Assembly (NCBI GenBank): GCA_000499405.2
Contig: HG738137.1
Location: 22,592,603-22,656,602, forward strand
Length of the DNA: 64,000 nt
Direction of reading: 5' to 3'
From: Onchocerca volvulus
Taxonomy: Eukaryota; Nematoda; Chromadorea; Rhabditida; Onchocercidae
The position numbers were made by a program, and so were the translations under genes. The notes beneath the pieces are model-generated. The model saw only the letters and a list, made by a program, of their open reading frames with translations. It was not told where the DNA came from and did no database searches. Of the stretch, positions 13,101 to 24,672 are shown piece after piece. The stretch's first letter is position 1. Each line of letters starts with the position of its first letter.

Positions 13101-16100
13101 AGTGTAATTAAGAATCCCATAGTTTTATAGAGAATTAAAATATCAGTGATTTTAATGATAGATTTTATATTTTTAATAGCAGGATGGAAGCAAAAAATAG
13201 AGTATGGTCTGAATTTCGTGCTCAGAAATGCTTTGTATTTGCTATCTTCTGTATTCCATTTTCTGTGTGATCTCTTACTATATCCTGGAAAGCTGTATGG
13301 TGCAATGATGTATCCACGGGAAGCTGTCGAGCAAATGGTTCAGTTACCGAAATATGTGTATATGGCTGGTGAGGCATTTTTTTTACTAAATCAAAAAATT
13401 TTTTTTCTTTTTTAATTTATCTTTTAAATTCTACGTGATTTTCTTGGTTCGAACAGCCAAGTAATTATTCATCTTTTGACAGTTCTTTCGTTTTGTATTT
13501 AGTGGTTGGTAATGACGTTTACTTTAAATGTTTGATTGATATCGTACCATTCCCTCATTCACATTCATATAGCTCTTTATTTCGTTAACTGATAGATTGT
13601 AGATGCTATTTTAAAATTCGATGACTCGACTAGATTTTACCTGAACATATCTTTAAACTAAACAAAATTTTTCTTTCAGGTCAATCAAAAGGTACGAAAG
13701 CTAATGCATGCAGCTATAATTTTTTATGTAGAATTCCGAGCGGGTTGTATAGTTTTGGTATTTAAGTTTCACCATTACCTGCAAATTATTTTTGAATCAA
13801 GATTCCTTCATTTATTCGGATTATATATTATTTTTATATTAATTTGTAAAATTTATTTCAGGAAAGTCAATAGTCATTCGCTTTTTTGAAAGTGTCAGCA
13901 TCTTAGGTTCCAGTGTATATGGCGTCATCCAACAGTTGTCTGCTGTTTCAGAATGGTTCCAGAGTAAGTTTTTTTGGTTTTTTAATGTATTTTTTTTTTA
14001 GCTCAAGAAAAATTTTTTACTTGGTTTTGTTTTTCTAGATTTCTCATCCATTTCTGTTTGTAAAGAAATTTATGAAGTTAGAAGAGGGTACGGTCTTTCT
14101 TATGCTTAGTGTTCCAAATTTTCTACCATTTCGGTTCATTGCTTCATTTCTTTCTTTTTTTCTCCTTTTTCTTTATTTCGTGGTGAGAATTTGATGATAT
14201 GGAAATAATTGCCACCGATTCATCTTTGAAAACAGAGTCAAATGAAGCAACTAGTTTTGTTTTGGGGAATTTCGGGAGTTTTGAGGGAATTACTTCAATC
14301 AATTCAAAATTGTTCCGATTCTGAGGCTGTCTAAAATGCACCTTAATTATAGAATCTTCCGCAAATTCCAGTTACTAGGGTTTTAATTTTCGTAGATGAA
14401 TACTGATAATGTACACTTTTGTTAAATGCTTCAATTTTTTTAGTTGATCGTATTTCTGAAAACATTGTGAACATCGTCTTATTTGTTTGGAAATTAATAA
14501 ACTCTGTGTTACAAATTGTGTTGGCTTCGCCATCATATTTCATTTCAATAATCAGTCAATTTGTACCATTTCGGAATCAAAAAACGGTAAAGAATTTTTG
14601 TAATAATAGTATGAATTTTTAATTTTTTTTCGATTTCTTAGTAAATTTTTACATTGAGTAAATTTTTTTACTCCAGTTTTTAAAAACCAAATCGATTTTA
14701 ACCGTGAATAACTACAACTTTGTTTCCATCATTCTTTTGGCATCTTTTTTTTTCTTTTCTTTTTTTTTTTTTTTTTTTTTTTAATATAAGGATTTTTCTC
14801 ACAGGAAAATGTAATTAGTTCAAATGACTTTAATCAGCAGCAAGTTGAATGGACTTTGGAACATTTAAGACATGAAAAGGTATCTTTTTTGTAACTGGGA
14901 TGTGTTAATTTTAAATAAAAAAAGAATAAATTTAGCGGAAAAGAAGTATTGAAATATTTTCTAAAGTTTTTTCTGATATAAGACATTATTACATTTTAAA
15001 GATTCAAATTACAGGAATCATTGGAATTTAAAGTGTTACAACTGCGTCGAGAACGAGAACTTGAGGAAAATCGTTACAAAGATATACATGAAGCATTACA
15101 ACTAGTCGAAAAAAGCTCTTCTTCGATGTCTACAAATAAGCAGTATTAATTTGAAATTCAAGAAAATTTTATGCTTCAGTAATTTGTAAAGAGAACTGTC
15201 ATAAATTTCAGAAAAAATCAAATTTGAGTCTCTCACCAAATCAGTGTGTTCCGACGTATGTTTCGGAAAGACAATAAGCAATAATAAGGATGATCTGTAT
15301 GATCAGCAAGATTCTATTCTGTTTTTCACCCTTTCATCGATTTTATCGGCTTTCAATAAAATTGATGTAAATTTCAGGTTACATGAGTCATCATTAGTCA
15401 ATGATGAATTTTCCCAACACAAAAATGATTTTCTAAACTATATGGCTAATTTGAGGAAAGAAGAGGATGAAGAATTGGAAATGGTATGATTAATTTGATC
15501 ATATTTACTCATATTTTATTTCCTGCTTTATCAATTTCAAGAAGTTGATGCTGACGGAATTTAGATATTAAGTGCAGTATTTAATTTGAAAGCAGTTCAT
15601 TGGCAAGAAATTCTGGTTTTAATATAATCATGTCAAAGTGCCAAACATTTGATATGAAGTTTTTGTAAAAAATATCTTTCAAAAGATATTTGCTTACCCG
15701 ATTAAATATTTAGCGTTTACTTGCTATTGAAAAGCGTTTGATGGAACAATTGGACATTGTGTCGCAAAAAATCGAAAACGAAATTGCTCAAAAAATGATT
15801 CACGCTTCACAAGATGTAAAGCGGTTAATTTTATCCAATGTTAGTGTAATTTCTTTATTTTACAATTTCTTGGGTGAACAGTTTCCTTTATTTAATAATC
15901 TGCCATTTTCTGTTAGCTTTTACATATGTTTAATATAAACTAACAAAAACCAAAGAAATGAAATAGTTGTTTTTTGGGAATTATGTCAAATGATTGGGGC
16001 CAATTCCGTCATTTTTTTTGTAAATGGAATAAGATATTTTCTTTGTATATCTTCTAGTTTCTTGTTATATCTTCGGATTAATTTCGTTTTCATTTGAGGA

Positions 16101-18503
16101 ACTGTCGGAACTTTCGTCTGCAGTTGGGAATTTGCGCATTCAATTTGATAAAGTATTTTTTCTGATTTCTGACTAAATTTTTGTTCAGTTGCTCATTTGC
16201 TTCCATAATTTATGTTTTATTGATAATCCTTTTACCAAGTACTTTTTTATGAATTATAAAGTATACCTCATTGCACTGAAGTGTGCAATGAGCTTAATCC
16301 TTAACAGAAGTATTATAATTATTATTGAATTTACTGTATTAAATCTTGATGATGCGATCTAACCAATGTTAATTTTTATATAAATATGAAACTCTTTTAA
16401 TGTATTTTCTTTTTTCATTTTGTTGTACTGATATGATTCGAATATATCGAAAATTGTCTGAATAATAGGATCTAATTTAGCTTCGCCGAGAAAAAGAAGC
16501 CAAAATTGCACAATTCGCCCGCTCAGTAATATCTCATGATATAAAACGAAGTGATGATTTGGACACATTAAAAACTGAACTGAGTCAAAAAATTAAAGAT
16601 GACCTCGATAAGGTTGGCATTGTTAATGTTATTGGAGTGTCCATATATGAGTAGCCTAGTTACCACGTTTGTCCATAATTTTTGAATTGAATCGGGTTAT
16701 ATATAATTCAAATATAGGCGCGTAAATCAACAATTTCAGGAAATTTCGTTCAGTTTAAATCGTTTCGAAAAGGCATCACATGAGGAACGAGAGGAATTTC
16801 GTTTGGAAATTATGAAAATGGTAGAAAATAGAGTCCTTGCTCTCTTTGCAAGTCATATAGCAGAAGAAAATGCTACTGTTTCCGTAAGTTTGCAAAGAAT
16901 TTAAGTTCAGTTCGGATGATTTTTTGAAGAAAAAAAAAAAAAAAGAAGAGAAGAAAACGAAATTGCGAATTTTTTGAAAAGAAATTGAATTTAGTCGATT
17001 GATAAAATTTGGAATAGCTTAGAATACAGTTAGAAACGATCGAATTAAGATCTATGGAATAAAATGTTAAATGAATTCAGTCTGTGTGAAACATTCAAAT
17101 ATTCCAAATAAGGTCATACCAGTGAATATAGTTATCTCTTTAGAACTTTATTTTTGAAATTGTTCGTAAAAATTCAAATTTTTTCAGGAAACTAAATTAA
17201 GTTCTGTTCTTGGTCTATCGGAATCGGATTTTACGATGATAAAAAAAATGATAACTGATGCTTTGGATATGTATGATGCTGATAAGACGGGTAAAGTAGA
17301 TTATGCATTGGAAAGTTCAGGTAATCTTTTGTATCCTTTTTCTGTATTTGAATTGATAGAGAAAACTTGGTTAATAAAAGCTGTTATGAAAATTTAAGAA
17401 TTGTACTAAATTCCATTATATTACCACCCTTATTAAGAATTTCTTTAGGAGCATCTATTGTAAGTACGCGCTGTACGGAGCCATACAAGGAGAATTCACG
17501 ACTGGAATCAATTTTTGGAATTCCACTGTGGTACTTATCTTATTCACCAAGAGCTGTCATTCAGGTAATTAATGCATATTTTATAGGATTCTATTTCTGC
17601 GAAAGCTTTCAATTTTTTTATTATAAAATATATTTTCATGATTAAAAGTTTTTTTCTTTTTTTTTTCAGCATCGTCCTTTGGCAGCTGGTGAATGTTGGG
17701 CTTTTCGTGGTAAAGGATATCTAACAATAAAGTTATCGCATCCGATTTACGTTACGGAAGTTAGCTACGAACATTTACATTCAACATTGCATCCAGATGG
17801 AGTTTTAAGAAGTGCACCGAAACTTTTCCAAATTTACGTATGATTTTCATTCGTTTAATTATTCAGAAAATTGTGTCATGAATAAAGAATGGAAACTTTA
17901 TTATATAATGGCCCAACGTACTAAGATTTTTTGGGATCTTATGATATAGCGAAATTCTCCACAAAAAAAATCTTAGTAAGACAAAAAAAATTCTCTTTTG
18001 AAATCAGATAATTTGCTAATTTTGGTTTAAGAAACCAGAAGTTCCTTTTTCAGTCTTATAAAGCAGTTGATGATCTCAAATCAAAATCTTTACTTGGACA
18101 ATATGAATATGATATTAAGGGAAGAGCATTACAAACATTCCATGTGCAGGTTTGTTGTTTCAAACTTTTTGCGAAATTTCATCTGTTCACAAGAATTTCT
18201 ATAATGAAGTTTTCCGTTTTTTCATGAATTATATCTATCTCTACTCCCCACAATCTTATTATCATGCTTAGATTGCGAAACAAGGTGTGTTCAATGTCCA
18301 AACAAGGCAGTAAAAAATATTGCCTGTTGTTAAACGTGAAATGTAATATTAATTCAGACTTTCCAGTCTTGATTCATCCAAGCATACTTTTGTAGAGTGA
18401 TTTCAACACGCCGGTATCAATAGTCGAATTGGTAGTGCAGTCAAACTGGGATTCAGACTACACATGCTTATATCGTTTTCGTGTACATGGACGAAAAGCA
18501 TAG
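7180..18503 (+). CDS. unc-84: SUN-domain inner nuclear membrane protein, UNC-84 like
   Basis: SUN proteins span the inner nuclear membrane and bind KASH proteins, linking nucleus to cytoskeleton. Exons: 7180-7346, 7665-7697, 7971-8077, 8310-8426, 8660-8743, 9672-9819, 10152-10241, 10522-10755, 11244-11456, 11631-11822, 12265-12402, 12575-12675, 12946-13020, 13183-13368, 13680-13691, 13862-13963, 14444-14586, 14805-14879, 15015-15142, 15378-15483, 15714-15839, 16481-16612, 16740-16883, 17188-17320, 17449-17564, 17670-17837, 18054-18149, 18396-18503. All phases match, giving about 1157 residues, near UNC-84's usual size. A membrane segment lies near residue 520-537 (KWLFPLLVLLLLIMFY), charged helical/coiled-coil exons follow, and the SUN domain is at the C-terminus (ESIFGIPLWYLSYSPRAVIQ, RPLAAGECWAFRGKGYLTIK, NWDSDYTCLYRFRVHG). 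The starting ATG is upstream and unresolved. The junction 8743-9672 is uncertain; an alternative passes through 9432-9475 and enters at 9668. Confidence 0.92.
13680..13691 (+). other. unc-84: 12-nt micro-exon of the unc-84-like gene
   Basis: The bases between TTCTTTCAG and GTACGA form a 12-nt exon that preserves phase 1 on both sides and adds four codons (GQSK in the joined frame). The upstream exon ends at 13368 with GCTG|GTGAGG and the downstream one starts at 13862 after TTTCAG. Skipping it also keeps the frame, so it may be optional or a spurious splice pair. The call rests only on splice sites and phase. Confidence 0.45.
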
Positions 18504-18744
18504 GATGAATTTTAATCACTCAAAATGAAATTTAGTTCTTCAAGCCATCCAATTTCATTTATTTTCTACGATACTTTTCACAATGAAGTTTTAGGAAGAT
18601 TTTGAAATAATTACATTTATATTTAAAAAAAAAAATTTAATCATAGAGAAATTTAAGGAAAAAAAAGAGGGTTAAAAAATTGGGTTTCATTTCTTTGTTT
18701 CTATTTCAAAATTTATTTTTTTTTTCTTTTATGAATTATGCATT

Positions 18745-18779
<35 letters not shown>

Positions 18780-19915
18780 TTTAATTGCTTCTAATGATAC
18801 GCGTTGTGGTTTTTCGGATGTTTTCAAAAATATTTTCGATCTGGAAAACTCTTATTTTATTGTGGTATTTTTTGTCAAAAAGTCTGAATGTAAAAACTTG
18901 ATACCATTTAAACAGTTCGTTTCAAGAAATTGATTCGAATATTGACTTTTTTGAGCTGTATATATGTATAATCCATTTCCAACTGCATATTAATTGAAAA
19001 AAGAAATTCGATGTGAAAAAAACTAGATAAAATTTTGAGCCTCAATAATCTCTCTGTTCCATCTGTTCGACTGAATCTCCGTCATTATTTTTGGTGTTTA
19101 TAATTGACTGTTTGCTTGTGGAACTTTCTTTCTTCACTAGTTCATGTATTATTTGTTTGATCAGCTACGAGTGTATATTTTTTCTGAGATTATATCTTAT
19201 TATTGTTGGCACTGCTTTTGTTAAGTTTTTAAATTTTTTGAATGTGATTTATGTTACATTATATTATGTCCAATTATTCATAACTGATAATGTCAAAAAT
19301 ATTCAGAATCTGTAAATACAAGGAAATTTTATGGAATCGATTGATATACTTTTTGGAAAGCTTTGAGGAAATGTAAAAATAATCTACAGCAAATGAAAAA
19401 GAGAATATATAAATTCTTTGAATATTAGATAGAAAATAATGATTTTAATAGAAAACTGGGAATTCATTCTGGACAAGCAATCTTCTAGACATTGTTCTGG
19501 ATTTCAGTGGTTCCATTTCTTATCAGTTTTAAATCTGCTCTCAGTCATGTTATTTTGGATAATGAAACTGAAATGCTGGAATGGAACTGCAACGAGGATA
19601 TGTGCATTCCTCGAGTTTGAGTGCTTATCGGGTGCAAAATAAGCCATTTGGATACTGAGTTGTTCAGATTCTTTTTTGTCGTAGTCGGCCTATTATTTAT
19701 TTAGGATTTAAGGGGAGCTGAAGGATTGGGTCAAATGCTTATGATTTGATGTATGCTTCAACTTAACATGCAAAAATCTGCTGCGAAAACTATGTTAGGA
19801 GACGCCATTGAGAAAGCTGTACCGCGAAAGGCAATAATGACATTGGTATACCATGAGTATGCCATACTTAAGCTTTGTCAGAAAATCTGAAAGATGGTTT
19901 ATTATAAGCAAGGGA
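18504..19915. other. 3' flank of the SUN gene and intergenic DNA
   Basis: No supported gene. There is a T run of about 31 at 18748-18778. Short ORFs at 19091-19315 and 19439-19642 encode hydrophobic, unrecognised peptides. The stretch 19680-19915 is less AT-rich and ends in a purine-rich AGCAAGGGA immediately before an LTR-like TGTT. It may be the decayed 3' end of a retroelement, but no protein could be read from it. Confidence 0.4.
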
Positions 19916-20636
19916 TGTTAAAACTCAAGAAGCGTGAAGACAGTTTCAAATGAACTAACAAGGATAAACATATTTGTCACCAAACAATAGAAAGATTAAC
20001 ACGTTTCCCGCCAAAACGATAAACATGTTTGTCACCAAAAGGAGAAACATGTTTATTAACAAAAGATAAACATGTTTCCCGCCAAAACGGCAAACATATT
20101 TGCCGCCAAAACGCTGCGAATGACAGATAAACAAAACGAGATCAACCAGTCATGAAGTGAACATTGGAGGTCAGGAAAAGGGGAAGAGTTCCAAAAGTAT
20201 TTAAAAGGTTCGGATTTTGAAACAGAATCAATTTTCGAGTAATAGTTCGAAGTTGGCTCTAGCTGATACAACGACCAAACGGCAAATCTTCAGTCAAAAA
20301 CTAGACCACTATTCTTCTCTACTAGCATCGAGAGAAGAATAATCCAGTGGTCAATTTGCTTGGATATTCTCCAATAATGGTTATATTTTATCAGAAGAAA
20401 ACTTTTTCGTCAATCAATAAAACTTTTTTTAGAAAAATCCGTTTCCGTCACAACTCGATAAATAAAGCAACTTTCTTCAACAATTTATTGATAGGCACGA
20501 CAGCTAAATATCGGTTAGTTCATTTTCGCACCGAGATACAGCCTCACTATACGTCAAAACAACAGAACTACTACATTATCCATCACTTAAACTATCGCTA
20601 TTTTCAAAAACGTCGGGACGAAAGGTTTTCGTAGCA
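19916..20636 (+). repeat. LTR-like block, possible retroelement remnant
   Basis: The sequence starts TGTTAAAACTC directly after a purine-rich tract, carries a TATA-like GTATTTAAAAGG near 20198 and an AATAAA near 20417, and could end at a CA near 20636. These are the marks of a long terminal repeat with a promoter and polyadenylation signal. The 3' boundary is a guess, no second copy is present in the window, and no clear target duplication was seen. It does not resemble the LTR at 1990-2773. The tandem repeat at 19964-20113 sits inside it. Confidence 0.35.
19964..20113 (+). repeat. 24-bp tandem repeat, about six units
   Basis: Successive units share the palindromic word AAACATGTTT (or AAACATATTT) followed by a spacer and CACCAAAA or CGCCAAAACG. 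Four units near 20018-20113 are nearly regular at 23-24 bp; the two upstream units are more diverged. The array lies in the U3-like part of an LTR-like block, where such arrays often carry regulatory sites. That function is inference. Confidence 0.8.
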
Positions 20637-21256
20637 TGACCTAGTCATCAACTTGGGTGTCTGAAAGAGTTGTCAGTATACTGTTTTGTGCGGAGTTTCG
20701 ACGATTTTATTGTGGAATTTGTCGTGTTTTTATTCTTTTCCATTATTTGACGTATGAATTGTCTAAACGGACATATTGGTACAGTAAATATTGCAATACT
20801 CGGTATTGCATGTAGAAATAATAAATTTCTCCGCTAATTCCATTTTTAATTGTAAAAGGATTTCAATTATCTGCAAATTTTCGTCTTGCAAGGCGCTATA
20901 ACTAAATGTATGGCGATCATATATATATGAGGAAGATATGAGTTTCACGAATACAATAGAAAAGGGTTCCAGTGTACCGCCTATATAGGCAGGAATTCAA
21001 GAAACGATATGATGTAGTAGAAAATTTGAGATCTAAGCCGTTAACATTTTCCGACCATTATATCTATTTCATATCTTCTTATGGAGTGGCAAATGCTGGA
21101 CATCATCTGTCCGTTATATGTCTTTTTAAATATGGATGATAAACTATCCTGTACTATACTAACTTGTTTAAACTTTTCAAAAACGTAATCATTTTTTTAA
21201 AGTTCCGATTAGAGAGAATAAATTATATGCTTAAGTAATGATATATATGCTTTTAT
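20637..21256. other. Intergenic stretch upstream of CPSF30
   Basis: No supported gene. It ends in TTTTATAG|TT just before the CPSF30 start, which could serve as a trans-splice acceptor as in many nematode genes. No TATA or other promoter element could be assigned. Confidence 0.4.
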
Positions 21257-21272
21257 AGTTAAAGAGCACAAA

Positions 21273-23724
21273 ATGGCAGCAATGACAGCGACACCTTACC
21301 ATCATTATTCATTGTTCAATAGTACTCCACTTACAATGGAAGATTACATGGCTGGGATATCATGCTCCTTATTGGATGTCGAGGAAATGTTATTGCAGCA
21401 GCGTGGAGCCAGAGAGGTTTCTTATTGGCTGATCATTCGTAGGACTGATTAACTGAATTAAGAATGTCTGGTCATGATAATGCCTTTTTTTACCAGTAAT
21501 TTCGCAGTAGATATTTTCTTTGAGATCCAAGTGACATTGTAAATGGCGTTCATTAATTTGTCAGATTGAAAATTTTCAGGCTCCATTTTCGGGAATGGAC
21601 AAAAGTGGTCGTGGTGTATGTATACGTAATGAGCAGGGTACATGTGCAATGGGAGCTGTTTGTCCACTGAGACATATCATTGGAGATAAGGCATGATATC
21701 ACTATATCTCATTCTCTATCCTACTAATACTTTCGTATTGTAAATATGCTATCTTCTTTTCATGTTTTCTAGTTTACATTTAGCATAACTGAGGAAATCC
21801 ATACACGGTGTACCCTCTAGTATATCCTTATGTGAACTTCCTCAATCATGCTGGTAGAAATCACCCTCTCGCACTGTTTTATTTTTTTGAGAAAAATGTT
21901 TTTTTAGGCTGTGGTATGTAAACACTGGTTACGTGGATTGTGTAAAAAGGGAGACCAGTGCGAATTCTTACATGAATACGATTTAAGTAAAATGCCGGAA
22001 TGTTTCTTTTTTTCAAAATATAGTAAGTTTCATTCTTTCATATGTTTTTTCGAACTTCTTTTTTTTTAATGAAAATCAAATAAATACGGACAGTCGTAGA
22101 AACTATTCATGAAGAAATACAAAATAAATATATATTTAAAATAATTTTCTGACTTTTAATGAATATATATTTAAAATAATTAGTCCCATTCTTTACTTCA
22201 CTTTCAGTGGCTTGTAGTAATCGTGAATGTCCTTTTCGACATATTGATCCTGAAAGTAAAATAAAGGATTGTCCGTGGTACGATCGTGGATTCTGTCGAC
22301 ATGGTAAATCATTCATTCGTTAAAATATTGACTTTCTTTAAACAGATATTTTTGAATACAAGGAATGTTATGTCATTCACACTGTTTCAGGACCATTCTG
22401 TAAACATCGACATCGCCGGCGTGTCCTTTGTCCTAACTATTTGGCGGGTTTTTGTCCGGATGGAAGGGACTGTAAATATGCCCATCCATCATTCAATATC
22501 CCACCTGTGGATACGACCCAAATTCTTCGAGCACGAGGACAATATAATATTGGAATAGTATGTCACAATTGTCATGAAAGAGGCCATAAGGTTTTGATTA
22601 AATTCGATTCTCAATTTTGATCTTTGATTCATATTTCTTTTTAATTCGATTTTGATTTTAATATTGGTAAATGACTGGGACATACTTTTATGCAAATATT
22701 TATTCAAGGTACTTTTATCAGGTCTAATAAGATATGCGTTATATGCCACTAATCTTCCTTATAATTTAATTAATTTGTTGTTTGCTAAAACGAAACATTT
22801 TCAGGCGACTTATTGCCCTCATTTACCTACTCAAGCTCAATTACCATTGTTAGATTCGTCGAAAGTAAATGCGCAGATATCACAAGAACTGGTGGCACTT
22901 TCCGAGAAAAAGGCACTTTCAGATGTAACCTGTTATAAGGCAAGTTAAAATTCAAAAGATGCTTTTGACATAGAATTTCCCGGTTGTTTTTCCTAATTTA
23001 TTCATTTATTTAATAAGTTCGGTTCACTTTCTTTCGTTGATTTTTCAAAAAATTCAATTTTGCAGTTCAACTTTTTTTTTTATTTTTTATGTCAGACATA
23101 TTTATACATTTTTTATTTTATTATTTCAAATTTGTTTTAAAGTGAAATTGAATCTATGAAATTCGTTCAAAAAAAGTAAGTGATGATAGATGCTGCAATT
23201 TAAGCTGTTTAATCTCGCTTGTGCTATTTGTATTATTATTATTACCTATATTTTTCAGTGTGGTGAAAAGGGCCATTATGCAAATCGGTGTCATAAAGGA
23301 CTTTTAGCATTTCTATCAAACACGGCATATCTTGCCCACGAACAGCGAGAAAAAGATGAAAAAGAAGCCAGGTAAATGCTTTTCATTTTCTTGCTTTTTT
23401 ACTTTAATTTCTTTCAAATGATTATATCGGATGGATCACATGGAAGATGAAGAAGGGACTTCAGATTTCATTTTTGATCATTTTAATGTTTTCGCTTTCA
23501 TTTATTTTAATTAATCGCGTTTTTTTTTTTAACGGAAGATTTGTGTGCTGTATATGATGACAGATTTTAATCTTGCAAGAGCGCTGCCGATGTAGCTTAT
23601 AATGCGAACTAATCTCTTTTTTAGGGGAAATGGACAACAGCTTGCAAGTTTGGGGAAATCTCAGCAGGTGCCGCAGCCTAACACATCAAATTCAATTAAT
23701 AAATCTGGTGAAATGCTTCGTTAA
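21273..23724 (+). CDS. cpsf-4: Cleavage and polyadenylation specificity factor 30 kDa subunit (CPSF30)
   Basis: CPSF30 is the zinc-finger subunit of the nuclear complex that recognises the AAUAAA signal and directs 3' cleavage of mRNA. Exons: 21273-21416, 21580-21690, 21908-22022, 22208-22303, 22391-22590, 22805-22939, 23259-23371, 23625-23724, giving 337 residues. Five CCCH fingers follow in order: [30 protein letters not shown], the [23 protein letters not shown] finger, [11 protein letters not shown] with CKHRHRRR, and [20 protein letters not shown]. Two CCHC zinc knuckles come next ([14 protein letters not shown] and [14 protein letters not shown]); some animal CPSF30s have one, others two. 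Family conservation fixes the splice sites and shows that introns 2 and 6 begin with GC, not GT. Start codon: first ATG after a possible trans-splice acceptor at 21256; another in-frame ATG lies at 21282. Confidence 0.95.
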
Positions 23725-24672
23725 AATAATTAAATGTAAGCTTCCTAAATGCACCAGCTCTACGACGCATTGACAAAATTAAGTAGTTTTAAAATGTTGC
23801 TGTGTTTGTTACTTGTTAATAAGTTTTGTTGTTCCGCATTTAGAATAAACATTATGTTCAGTTCTAGGCTAGAACTCTATTTTTATGAAGGTGAAGTTTT
23901 CAGTTAGAACTTAATTTAGATCTTTAAAAAATATGATTGCTTCTGGCGATGTAAGATATCATCTAAGCTAATTCAAGGTGTGATTGAAAGTTCCTCATTC
24001 ATGTAATTTATGCAAGTATTCAGTAAAATATATAACTATTATGTATTGTTTAATAAATGACAGTTTTATAAATAATATGGTTTCATAATTCCTTACATTG
24101 ATATTCTTATATGGAACTCCTTTTTGATTCATTTGTTGTATTATTGTGATGAATAAAATAATTCTTGTATTTTCGCCATTGATTTCTTTTTGTAGCGCAG
24201 AAATAATTATTTATATCATAAAAATTAGACCAATTATATTAATTCCAAAAATTTGGTGATAGTATATTTTTTTAACTATTACTACAATAAAGAAATGTAC
24301 TTCAAACTTATGTGCAAAATATAAATATATTGAAGTGTGTGGTGAGATATATCTTGAGTATCTTTTGTGAAGAAGCTATGAAGAACACAATATGCCGGCA
24401 TATTTCAATGGTTATAGGGATTTGTTCGGAATTTTTCTTTGTTTACGTAATGTTTTATTCGTAATTACAATTATCTCAGTTTGTTTTTTCCATTGTTTTT
24501 TTTTTTTTTTTTGTCTGTATGCACACTCTACTATCACTCAATATAACAGATATCGCAATATAAATATTCAGTGGTCTTTGCATATTTTTGAATTACAAAA
24601 AGATATAAGAATGACTTTATTTTCAGATCATTTTGAGTGGATGGTATAAATTTCTATGAAACAAATTTTGAC
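23725..24672. other. CPSF30 3' UTR and spacer to the PCGF gene
   Basis: AT-rich with several AATAAA words and no coding sequence I can support. The ORF at 24392-24649 is hydrophobic and T-run rich. The spacing to the next + strand gene is about 0.95 kb, longer than usual inside nematode operons, so an operon is not indicated. Confidence 0.4.
24052..24057 (+). promoter_or_regulatory. Polyadenylation signal AATAAA, likely for CPSF30
   Basis: AATAAA lies about 330 bp after the CPSF30 stop codon and before the next same-strand gene. Further AATAAA words occur near 23845 and 24154, so the site actually used is not determined. Confidence 0.4.

Noticed and set aside
15212..15377. Open reading frame just upstream of, and in frame with, the unc-84 exon at 15378
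   Set aside because: Using the TTTCAG at 15211 would require an upstream exon ending in phase 1, but the preceding exon ends in phase 2 and would run into a stop. The acceptor at 15377 fits exactly.
23725..24672. CPSF30 and PCGF as an operon
   Set aside because: The gap of about 950 bp, with its own polyadenylation signals, is larger than typical nematode operon spacing, and no SL2-type site can be identified from sequence alone.
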